Shown here: positions 22,421 through 29,681 of the stretch, in pieces
Layout: each line of letters opens with the position of its first letter
How positions within the stretch are numbered: the first letter of the stretch is position 1
Assembly (NCBI GenBank): GCA_910579585.1
Contig: CAJTVA010000011.1
Location: 1-35,652, forward strand
DNA length: 35,652 nucleotides
Direction: 5' to 3'
Source: an uncultured Christensenella sp.
GTDB lineage: Bacteria; Bacillota; Clostridia; Christensenellales; Borkfalkiaceae
The notes under the pieces: model-generated
Seen by the model: only the letters and a program-made list of their open reading frames with translations
Told to the model about the DNA's origin: nothing
The model's database searches: none
Position numbers and translations under genes: made by a program

Positions 22421-22460
22421 TTTTTGTGCTACAAAAGTAAGGATTAAAGGAACTGTTACA

Positions 22461-23099
22461 ATGGACAAGGAACTTGCTCATAAGCTCATAGAGAAATACT
22501 ATACTGTAAAAGAAGTATATGTAAAATGCGAAGAAATAGCGATTGAACTTAATTCTAATATTCAACCTCTTAATGAATTTAGGGCAGCGTTGGATCATAT
22601 TTTTAGAATTATTGTTTCAGATTATGATTATTCGGTTACTATTAAACCTACAATTGAAGAAGAGGCTAATAAATTACTGGGGCATTTGAATCGGGCTTAC
22701 TTTGATGTTTGCGAGTTATTATGTTCATACTTTCGGCTAAAAATTTGTAACTGTATGGACAAGTTCACGGTAGAAGATATACGAGAAGCTTTACCTGAAT
22801 ATTACACTGAAATAAAACCTTATATTGACTCATGTGAGATGGATATAGCTAATATTAGGTTAAGAAGAGGAATAGAATACGGCGAAGAACAAGAAAATCT
22901 ATTTAAAGAATTTAAAGCAATAGTAGACAACCTTGAAAAATACTATATAAAAATAATAGGTGATACAAATAATATTGGTGCTCAAAAAGATTTAAAAAAG
23001 CATAAAAGAAATAGGTACATATTCAATGGTATATCTATTAGTATCGGTGTAATCGGCATTATTGTTAGTATAATATTTGGCGTGATTAGTTGTATGTAA
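22461..23099 (+). CDS. Unknown protein with C-terminal membrane anchor
   Basis: The protein has 212 residues and no family I recognise. The first 185 residues are mostly helical and charged, with NEFRAALDHIFRIIVSDYDY near 38-57. The lysine-rich KDLKKHKRNRYIF stretch precedes one membrane segment (about 190-210, ISISIGVIGIIVSIIFGVIS) at the very end, so the bulk probably faces the cytoplasm. AAGGA precedes the ATG by 10 bases. AT-rich codon use matches the preceding small gene and contrasts with the core genes. A terminator follows at 23132. Confidence 0.65.
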   Translation: MDKELAHKLIEKYYTVKEVYVKCEEIAIELNSNIQPLNEFRAALDHIFRIIVSDYDYSVTIKPTIEEEANKLLGHLNRAYFDVCELLCSYFRLKICNCMDKFTVEDIREALPEYYTEIKPYIDSCEMDIANIRLRRGIEYGEEQENLFKEFKAIVDNLEKYYIKIIGDTNNIGAQKDLKKHKRNRYIFNGISISIGVIGIIVSIIFGVISCM

Positions 23100-23131
23100 T
23101 AAGTTCTCGCATTTATTAAAATTAATAATCA

Positions 23132-23159
23132 AAAGCACTAGGCGTTAGCTTGGTGTTTT
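23132..23159 (+). terminator. Terminator after the AT-rich gene pair
   Basis: CACTAGGC pairs with GCTTGGTG (with G-U pairs) around GTTA, followed by TTTTCTTTAT. It is 33 bases past the stop. Confidence 0.55.
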
Positions 23160-23282
23160 CTTTATATCAAGTTCAATCAATTGGACGATTCTATCCGAAG
23201 TAGAAAAAAGGACATTTCGTAAAGCGTACTGCTCGTATGGAATTAAAAACTAAATTTTTAAGAGTTGCACTTTCAAGCGATA

Positions 23283-23313
23283 AAAAGAACTCAGAAATTC
23301 TGGGTTCTTTTTT
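23283..23313 (+). terminator. Terminator directly upstream of the tetR promoter
   Basis: A 14-bp stem with one G-U pair (23283-23296 and 23298-23311) ends in TTTTTT. It lies 12 bases before the -35 box of tetR and no intact gene ends just before it. It may be left from a lost gene or insulate the operon. The gap 23160-23282 shows nothing else. Confidence 0.65.
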
Positions 23314-23324
23314 AGTGAAAACAG

Positions 23325-23353
23325 TTGACATTATAAGATAACATCGTTATAAT
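23325..23353 (+). promoter_or_regulatory. Consensus SigA promoter of the tetR-ABC operon
   Basis: TTGACA (23325-23330), 17 bases, then TATAAT (23348-23353): a perfect match to the housekeeping consensus. A palindromic operator covers the -10 box. Confidence 0.9.
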
Positions 23354-23364
23354 AACGTTGTTAT
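23338..23364. promoter_or_regulatory. Palindromic operator, probable TetR site
   Basis: ATAACATCGTTAT and ATAACGTTGTTAT flank a single A, forming a 27-bp near-perfect dyad (24 of 26 arm bases pair). It overlaps the -10 box of a very strong promoter directly ahead of tetR, the classic layout for autorepression. Confidence 0.8.
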
Positions 23365-23383
23365 TTAAGATGGAGGGGTTGCC

Positions 23384-24019
23384 GTGCGAAAGAAGAACGA
23401 GCTTGCGGTCGACAAAATTTTGGAGTGCGCCAAAGAAGAATTTTTGGAAAAGGGGTACGAAAACGCTTCTATGCGTACGATTGCCGAACGCGCGGGTTAT
23501 ACCACGGGTATGCTTTACGGCAGGTTTGCGGACAAAAGCCAGCTTTTCCGCGAGTTGGTGGAGGAGGGCGCGGAAAAGCTTTTCGCCTTTTATTCCGCCA
23601 CGCAGGAGGAGTTTTCTTATTTCCCCGCCGAACGGCAGAGAAGGGAAATGGACTCATACGTAGCCGGCAAAATGGATACTATGATAGATATAATCTACGA
23701 TTATTTCGACGCGTTCAAACTGATAGTAACCAAAAGCGCGGGGTCGGGCTACGAATATTATATCGATAAAATGATAGATATAGAAACGAAGAGTACAAAC
23801 CGTTTTATCCGCGTTCTGAACGAAGCGGGATACCGCACCAACGAAATCCGTGCCGACCTCGGTCATATGCTTGCAAGCGCGCTGTTCAACGGCGTTTTCG
23901 AGGTCGTTTCACACGATTTTCCCAAAGCCGACGCCAGGGTTTACATCAAGCAGGTGCAGGGCTTCTTCGCCGCAGGCTGGTACAAAATTCTCGGCTTTTC
24001 TTCCGCAGAAAATAACTGA
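23384..24019 (+). CDS. TetR family transcriptional repressor
   Basis: The 211-residue protein has an N-terminal TetR HTH domain (about 8-55: AVDKILECAKEEFLEKGYE, then MRTIAERAGYTTGMLYGRF) and a ligand-binding C-terminal part. The start is GTG at 23384, preceded by GGAGGGG (23372-23378). It heads an operon with two ABC half-transporters and very probably represses it through the dyad at 23338-23364. The inducer is probably a transported compound but is unknown. Confidence 0.92.
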   Translation: MRKKNELAVDKILECAKEEFLEKGYENASMRTIAERAGYTTGMLYGRFADKSQLFRELVEEGAEKLFAFYSATQEEFSYFPAERQRREMDSYVAGKMDTMIDIIYDYFDAFKLIVTKSAGSGYEYYIDKMIDIETKSTNRFIRVLNEAGYRTNEIRADLGHMLASALFNGVFEVVSHDFPKADARVYIKQVQGFFAAGWYKILGFSSAENN

Positions 24020-24095
24020 TTTTAAGCGGTATATTCATATACCGCAAAATAAATATTTAAAATATTAACCACGGTTTATATTTAGGAGGTAAAAA

Positions 24096-25904
24096 TTGAA
24101 AAGAAAGAGAGGGAATTTGTCCGAACTTATGCAGTTTGCGGGCAAACACAAGTATCTTACTTACTCGTCGTGGGTGCTGTCGGTTATCAGTGCGGCGCTC
24201 GCGCTGGTGCCGTTCGTATATATCTTCTTTATTATTAAAGAAGTAATAGAGGTTGCGCCCGACTTCTCGCAGGCTACGCACATAGTTTTCAACGGCTGGA
24301 TGGCGGTTGTGTTTGCGATTGCTTCGATTATAGTGTATTTCGGCGCGTTAATGTGCTCGCACTTGTCGGCGTTCAGAATTGCGGGTAATATGCGTAAAAA
24401 GACTATGAAGCATATATCCGAATTGCCGCTCGGGTTTATCGGCGAAGCGGGTAGTGGAAAAGTGCGACGTATCGTAAACGACAGCAGTGCGGCGACGGAA
24501 ACGTTCCTTGCGCACCAACTGCCCGATATGGCGGGTGCGGTTGCAACGCCTATCGGAATGATTATAATGCTGTTTTTGTTTGATTGGCGGTTCGGGCTTA
24601 TCAGTCTTGTTCCCGTAGTTCTGGGCTTTTTGTGTATGTTCAAAATGGCGGGACCGAAAATGGCAGAGGATATGAAGAAGTACAACGGCGCGCTTGAAGA
24701 TATGAACAATCAAGCAGTCGAGTACGTGCGCGGCATACCCGTAGTCAAGACTTTCGGTCAGACGGTGCATTCGTTCAAGAAATTCCAAGGCTCGATAGAC
24801 AGTTATTATAAATTCTGCGTGTCCTATTGCAAAAAATGCCGCGGTCCTATGCTGTGGTTTACAATGCTCATAAACAGTGCCTTTGCGTTCATAATTGCGC
24901 TTGCGCTTATTCTTGCGGGCGGAGAAGCGATTACGCAGGGCGTACTTTTGAACTTCATTTTCTACGTTATCTTTACGCCCGTAATTACTACTGCGCTTAC
25001 AAAAGTAATGTATATGAGCGAAAACGGAATGATTGTTGCTGACGCGCTCGAAAGGGTACATTCCATACTCGACTTAAAGCCGTTGCCCGAAGCGGTAAAC
25101 GGCGAAACGCCGCAAGATAATTCGGTGGAGTTCTCGGGCGTTTCGTTCCGTTACTCTAATGCCGAAGCGGACGCGCTGAAAGACGTGTCGTTCAAAGTAA
25201 ACGCGGGGCAGACGGTGGCGTTTGTCGGGCCGAGCGGCGGCGGAAAGACGACTGTTGCAGGACTTATTTCGCGGTTTTGGGACGTGCGCGAAGGTATGGT
25301 AAAAATCGGCGGCGTGAACGTAAAGAACATAAAACACGAAGAATTGATGAACAACGTGTCTTATGTGTTCCAAGACAGCAAATTATTGAAAACGTCCATT
25401 TTGGAAAACGTGCGACTATCCAAGCCGCACGCAAGCGAAGTGGAAGTTTTGAACGCATTGCATAAAGCGCAGTGCGACGATATTATTACAAAATTGCCGC
25501 AGGGTATACATACAGTCATAGGCACGAAAGGCGTGTATTTGTCGGGCGGCGAACAGCAGAGAATAGCGATTGCAAGGGTAATGCTGAAAAATTCGCCTAT
25601 TATCGTACTCGACGAAGCGACAGCATTCGCGGACCCCGAAAACGAAGCGTTGGTGCAAAAGGCGTTCAAAGAACTGTCCCAAGATAAGACTGTAATAATG
25701 ATAGCGCACAGGCTTACCACCGTGAGAAACGCGGATAAGATATTCGTTCTCAAAGACGGACAAATCGAGGACGCGGGCACGCACGACGAGCTCGTTAGCA
25801 GCGGATCGTTGTATGCGAAGATGTGGAGAGACTATCAGACTTCTATCGGTTGGAAAGTGACGGCAAGAAATGCCGAAGTCGAAATGAAAGGAGGTGCAAA
25901 ATGA
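24096..25904 (+). CDS. ABC transporter half-transporter (permease-ATPase), first subunit
   Basis: This 602-residue fusion has an N-terminal six-helix exporter-type domain (about 25-310) and a C-terminal ATPase. Walker A is GPSGGGKT at 378-385, the signature is LSGGEQ at 482-487, and Walker B is IIVLDEAT. The D-loop reads AFADPENE instead of the usual SALD, as I remember for the YbtP/IrtA-like group. TTG at 24096 is the start, with AGGAGG (24084-24089) at ideal spacing. The stop overlaps the next gene, so the two probably form a heterodimer. The substrate could be a drug, peptide or metallophore; direction cannot be read from sequence. Confidence 0.9.
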   Translation: MKRKRGNLSELMQFAGKHKYLTYSSWVLSVISAALALVPFVYIFFIIKEVIEVAPDFSQATHIVFNGWMAVVFAIASIIVYFGALMCSHLSAFRIAGNMRKKTMKHISELPLGFIGEAGSGKVRRIVNDSSAATETFLAHQLPDMAGAVATPIGMIIMLFLFDWRFGLISLVPVVLGFLCMFKMAGPKMAEDMKKYNGALEDMNNQAVEYVRGIPVVKTFGQTVHSFKKFQGSIDSYYKFCVSYCKKCRGPMLWFTMLINSAFAFIIALALILAGGEAITQGVLLNFIFYVIFTPVITTALTKVMYMSENGMIVADALERVHSILDLKPLPEAVNGETPQDNSVEFSGVSFRYSNAEADALKDVSFKVNAGQTVAFVGPSGGGKTTVAGLISRFWDVREGMVKIGGVNVKNIKHEELMNNVSYVFQDSKLLKTSILENVRLSKPHASEVEVLNALHKAQCDDIITKLPQGIHTVIGTKGVYLSGGEQQRIAIARVMLKNSPIIVLDEATAFADPENEALVQKAFKELSQDKTVIMIAHRLTTVRNADKIFVLKDGQIEDAGTHDELVSSGSLYAKMWRDYQTSIGWKVTARNAEVEMKGGAK

Positions 25905-27619
25905 TAAAGTATATAATGAAAAAATTTGCGCTTTCGCGCGACGGAGCGAGGGGCTTTATTGGGGCGGTCGTCGCTTGCGTCGTTCAGGACCTTGCGTTTA
26001 TGTTGCCCGTGTGTCTGCTTTACTATCTCGTAAACGACTTTATAAGCGGAAATCCCATACCGACTGCGCATTATTATCTGTACGGATTCGGTTGTTTGGG
26101 CGCATTGCTGTTGATATTTTTCACGGCGTTCTGGAAATACAACGCTACGTATTTTACGACGTACCGTGAATCGGGCGTAAAACGCGTATCTCTTGCCGAA
26201 AAGCTAAGAAAGCTGCCGCTGTCTTTCTTCGGTAAAAAAGATTTGGCGGACCTGACCAATACCGTTATGGGCGATTGCGCTACCACCGAGCAGATGATGT
26301 CGCATTACGTTCCGCAGTTCTGGGGCTCGCTCATTTCAACCTGTCTGATTGCAATAAGTATGTTTGCGTTCGATTGGCGTATGGCTCTCGCCGCGCTGTG
26401 GGTACTGCCCGTTACGCTCATAATAGTTGCCTTGTCTAAAAAGGCGCAGACGTATTTCACCCGCAAACAGACGCAAGCGAGCGTATCCGTGCAGGACGGA
26501 ATACAGGAATGTCTGGAAACGGTTCGCGACCTTAAATCCAATAACGCCGAAAAGCAATATTTGCACGGTTTGAATAAGAAAATAGACCGCTTGGAGGGCA
26601 GGCATATCAAGAGCGAACTCGGCTCGGCAATGTTCGTCGTTCCGTGCTCTATGATACTCAAATTCGGCATTGTAACCGTTGCGCTTGTCGGCGGCACGCT
26701 TTTAATGAACGGAACTTTGTCTTTAATCACGTTCTTTATGTTCCTGCTTGTGGTGTCGCGTATTTACGAGCCGCTTACGGGAACGCTTCAAAATCTTGCG
26801 GCGATGAACAGTTTGCAAGTGAATATAGACCGTATAAACGATATGGAAAATACTCCCGAACTCGGCGGAGTCAACAAATTCAATCCGAACGGTTACGACA
26901 TTGAGTTCAAAAACGTGGGGTTTGCCTATAACACGGGCGAAACGGTTTTGGACGGAGTATCGTTTACCGCAAAGCAAGGCGAAGTAACCGCGCTAATCGG
27001 CGAGAGCGGCGGCGGTAAATCTACTGCGGCTAAACTTGCGGCAAGGTTTTGGGGCGTGAACAAAGGCACGGTAACTGTCGGCGGCGTGGACGTGAAAACG
27101 GTCGAACCCGAAGAATTGTTAAAAGCTTACTCGATTGTATTCCAAGACGTAACGCTGTTCAATAATACCGTAATGGAAAACATACGAATAGGCAAAGTCG
27201 GCGCGAGCGACGAAGAAGTTTTGCGCGTGGCGAAAGAAGCGCAATGCGATGAATTTGTAGAGAAGTTGCCGAACGGTTATAATACCGTTATAGGCGAAAA
27301 CGGCTCTATGCTGTCGGGCGGCGAACGGCAGAGAATATCCATAGCTCGCGCAATGCTCAAAGACGCGCCGATAGTAATAATGGACGAAGCCACCGCGTCG
27401 CTCGACGCCGAAAACGAAACGGAAGTACAGCGGGCGCTGTCCGCACTCATACAAAACAAGACCGTGCTTATCATAGCGCACCGTATGCGAACGGTAGACG
27501 GCGCGGAAAAAATCGTCGTACTTTCCGGCGGTAAAGTGGCAGAGCAAGGAACGCCGCGGGAACTTAAAGGAAAGGGCGGCATATATGCAAAAATGCTAAA
27601 ACTGCAAACTTCCGCATAA
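25901..27619 (+). CDS. ABC transporter half-transporter (permease-ATPase), second subunit
   Basis: The 572-residue fusion has the same architecture as its upstream partner. Membrane segments lie in about 20-300, Walker A is GESGGGKST at 367-375, the signature is LSGGERQRISIARAM from 471, and Walker B/D-loop is VIMDEATASLDAENE. Both ATP sites of the predicted heterodimer look intact. The ATG at 25901 is preceded by GGAGGTG and overlaps the partner's stop as ATGA; a longer upstream frame lies inside the partner and is unlikely. It is followed by a gene remnant and a terminator. Confidence 0.9.
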   Translation: MIKYIMKKFALSRDGARGFIGAVVACVVQDLAFMLPVCLLYYLVNDFISGNPIPTAHYYLYGFGCLGALLLIFFTAFWKYNATYFTTYRESGVKRVSLAEKLRKLPLSFFGKKDLADLTNTVMGDCATTEQMMSHYVPQFWGSLISTCLIAISMFAFDWRMALAALWVLPVTLIIVALSKKAQTYFTRKQTQASVSVQDGIQECLETVRDLKSNNAEKQYLHGLNKKIDRLEGRHIKSELGSAMFVVPCSMILKFGIVTVALVGGTLLMNGTLSLITFFMFLLVVSRIYEPLTGTLQNLAAMNSLQVNIDRINDMENTPELGGVNKFNPNGYDIEFKNVGFAYNTGETVLDGVSFTAKQGEVTALIGESGGGKSTAAKLAARFWGVNKGTVTVGGVDVKTVEPEELLKAYSIVFQDVTLFNNTVMENIRIGKVGASDEEVLRVAKEAQCDEFVEKLPNGYNTVIGENGSMLSGGERQRISIARAMLKDAPIVIMDEATASLDAENETEVQRALSALIQNKTVLIIAHRMRTVDGAEKIVVLSGGKVAEQGTPRELKGKGGIYAKMLKLQTSA

Positions 27620-27621
27620 CC

Positions 27622-27732
27622 GACGGAAAAAGCGTTTACGGCACGGGACTTGTAACCGGCGGCGCGATTGGCGCGTATAAATAGGACGGCACGCTCGTTA
27701 CAGACGGCGTGAAGCTGATTTACAGCGCTTAA
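27622..27732 (+). pseudogene. Fossil 3' end of an unidentified gene
   Basis: Between the second ABC gene and the terminator, one frame reads DGKSVYGTGLVTGGAIGAYK, a TAG at 27682-27684, then DGTLVTDGVKLIYSA and TAA. GC content and codon choice look like coding sequence and the two halves continue each other, so this is likely the decayed C-terminus of a lost gene. No start or domain is identifiable. Confidence 0.45.
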
Positions 27733-27747
27733 CTAAAAAAATAAAAG

Positions 27748-27781
27748 AAACGGGCGATTAGCTGACGCTAATCGCCCGTTT
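27748..27781 (+). terminator. Terminator of the tetR-ABC operon
   Basis: A 15-bp perfect stem (27748-27762 and 27767-27781) has a TGAC loop and ends in TTTT. Confidence 0.9.
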
Positions 27782-27788
27782 TCTGCTC

Positions 27789-27817
27789 TTGACTTAACGG
27801 TTTTGCGGTGATAAAAT
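27789..27817 (+). promoter_or_regulatory. SigA-type promoter of the pectate lyase gene
   Basis: TTGACT (27789-27794) and TAAAAT (27812-27817) lie 17 bases apart, and the ATG at 27833 follows GAGGTGA. The -10 context matches that of the promoter at 20084-20112. Confidence 0.8.
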
Positions 27818-27832
27818 AAATTAAAGAGGTGA

Positions 27833-29521
27833 ATGATGAGAAAATTTTTCGCAACTGCGTTTGCACTTATTTTAGCAACTACCGCGTTCTGTGGTTGTCT
27901 TAGCGACAACGACGAGACCGACCCGCCCGAAGCGCCTGCGCCCGAGGTTGTTCATTTGAACACCAACCTTTCGGCGGACGGCTACGTCAGGGATAAAATC
28001 GGCGATTTTTCGGTCTATGACAACACCGAAGCCTACCGAGTGGTGACGACGGCGGACGAACTTATTCAGGCGATTGTAGACGCTAAATATCATTATACGA
28101 ACGTCTGGAACAACGAAACGGGCACCTACACGCAAGAGCCCGCGGCGGGCTACGCGACTGCGGAAGGGAGCGTTCACGTTATAGAAATCGCGAACGATTT
28201 GAACCTAGGCTATCTTACGCTTTCTGCGGCGGCGAAGTCGAGCGGGGTGGTGGATAATTTTGCGACCAAGCTTTCCGCACTGTCGCCGTATTTGTACACT
28301 TCGGACATTGTCGCCGAAAACGGAACTTCGCAGATAAAAATAGAGAATACCTCCGACCTTTTGATTTATTCAAAGAACGGCGCGAAGCTTACGCACGGCG
28401 GATTTAAGCTGACGAGCGACAACAACATAGTTTTCAGGAATTTAGAGTTCGACGAAATGTGGCAGTGGGAGGACGGCAACACTACTGCAAGCAAAATCGG
28501 CGACTACGACTGGTACGGCTGGGCATATTTCAAAATAGCGTTTTGCGGCTATATCTGGATAGACCACTGCACTTTCGGCAAGTCCTACGACGGGCAGATA
28601 GACGTATCCAACCCCGAATATACGGCAAACGCGGGCGTTGCGTTCCGTGCGCCTTACGGCGCCGACGGGGCTTGCGCGGTGCACATAAGCTGGTGCAACT
28701 TCACTGCTGGCAGTGACGACGAGGACGGCTATATTTACAAAATGATGGCCGCAATCGAAAACGAGTATCAGGCGTATAAGGCTTCCGCCGACCCCGATTA
28801 CGTATCTCAGCACGCTTATTACGACAAGCTGAGGGATAGCGGCGTGACTTTCGAAGAAATTTTGTACGGGCTTGCGATACCGCAGAAGAAAGGCTTTTTA
28901 TGCGGCGACAGCGGCGACCCGTACGATTACAACCTGAAATTGCAGATTTCTTTTGCGAACTGCAACTTTAAAAATTTGGAAGACAGGTTGCCCAAGCTTC
29001 GCGGCGGCAACGCGTATATGTACAACTGCGTGGTGGACAATTCCGAATACTACGGTTACAGAACGGTTTTAAGGTCGAAAAACGCGGCTTCACTCGTCGC
29101 GGCAGTTAAAAGCGACTGGAAGTGCGCGCTTGTGTCGCAGGGGATAGTTTGCGGCAACGGCGGCTCGGTAAAAGCCGAAAACTGTATTTACCGCGGCGTA
29201 GAATATCTGTTGAAAAACAACGACACGAACTCGGCAGACAAAGTAAAAGGCGGGTATCAGCTTGTAAATTGCAGCTATCAAAAGGGCGCGGACGACGCGG
29301 TTTATATCGGTTCGTCGGTGGATACGGACAACAAGTTCATTAACGATACCCCTGCCAAATTAAAAACGGAGTATTTCTCGTGGCACACGTCGGACGGAAA
29401 GCAACCGTTTACGCCGTCGGTGACTCCGCTTGACGGGCTTGAAGCGTTCCTTGCGGGCGCGGGTTACGGCGCGGGCGCGCATTCTGCGGCAATGGTAAAT
29501 TTACTTAAAAGCAAGTACTGA
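27833..29521 (+). CDS. Pectate lyase-like (PL1-type) lipoprotein
   Basis: Pectate lyases cleave polygalacturonate by beta-elimination. The 562-residue precursor has a lipoprotein signal (ATTAFCGC, cysteine near 21), an acidic/proline-rich spacer, and a right-handed beta-helix-like body. Key stretches are NNIVFRNLEFDEM, IWIDHCTFGKSYDGQIDVS and LPKLRGGNAYMYNCVVDNS, matching the pectate lyase pattern of WIDH and R-x-R/K-x-G. A 60-residue insertion rich in charged and aromatic residues follows SWCNFTAGSDDEDG. The protein is probably displayed on the cell surface for plant pectin use. It has its own promoter and terminator. Exact subfamily and activity are unverified. Confidence 0.8.
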   Translation: MMRKFFATAFALILATTAFCGCLSDNDETDPPEAPAPEVVHLNTNLSADGYVRDKIGDFSVYDNTEAYRVVTTADELIQAIVDAKYHYTNVWNNETGTYTQEPAAGYATAEGSVHVIEIANDLNLGYLTLSAAAKSSGVVDNFATKLSALSPYLYTSDIVAENGTSQIKIENTSDLLIYSKNGAKLTHGGFKLTSDNNIVFRNLEFDEMWQWEDGNTTASKIGDYDWYGWAYFKIAFCGYIWIDHCTFGKSYDGQIDVSNPEYTANAGVAFRAPYGADGACAVHISWCNFTAGSDDEDGYIYKMMAAIENEYQAYKASADPDYVSQHAYYDKLRDSGVTFEEILYGLAIPQKKGFLCGDSGDPYDYNLKLQISFANCNFKNLEDRLPKLRGGNAYMYNCVVDNSEYYGYRTVLRSKNAASLVAAVKSDWKCALVSQGIVCGNGGSVKAENCIYRGVEYLLKNNDTNSADKVKGGYQLVNCSYQKGADDAVYIGSSVDTDNKFINDTPAKLKTEYFSWHTSDGKQPFTPSVTPLDGLEAFLAGAGYGAGAHSAAMVNLLKSKY

Positions 29522-29535
29522 TATAAAAGAAAATT

Positions 29536-29572
29536 ATCCGCCCGCGGGGGGTAGCCCCGCGGGCGGATTTTT
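29536..29572 (+). terminator. Pectate lyase terminator
   Basis: A 14-bp GC stem (29536-29549 and 29555-29568) is followed by TTTTT. Confidence 0.92.
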
Positions 29573-29595
29573 AAGGAGCGGGGCGCGTTAATTAA

Positions 29596-29614
29596 TGCAT
29601 ATGTGCGGGGCAAC
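29596..29614 (+). repeat. Isolated copy of the GGCATATG...CAAC motif
   Basis: This 19-bp stretch matches the copy at 7108-7126 at 16 of 19 positions. It lies 33 bases ahead of the -35 box of the cardiolipin synthase promoter. Confidence 0.45.
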
Positions 29615-29646
29615 CGAAAAATCAGTGTGAAAATTTTTTAAACTTG

Positions 29647-29675
29647 TTGCACGCTAAAAATTTAAGTGATATAAT
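29647..29675 (+). promoter_or_regulatory. SigA-type promoter of cardiolipin synthase gene
   Basis: TTGCAC (29647-29652) and TATAAT (29670-29675) are 17 bases apart. The expected transcription start falls at about 29682, the first base of the annotated ATG. Confidence 0.75.
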
Positions 29676-29681
29676 CTACCT

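Noticed and set aside
23239..23253. Match of GGAATTAAAAAC to the recO start region as a possible recombination duplicate
   Set aside because: The shared stretch is short and AT-rich and the flanks do not match, so chance is sufficient.
23239..23340. 34-codon plus-strand frame before tetR
   Set aside because: It has no ribosome binding site and its second half is an intrinsic terminator and the -35 box of tetR.
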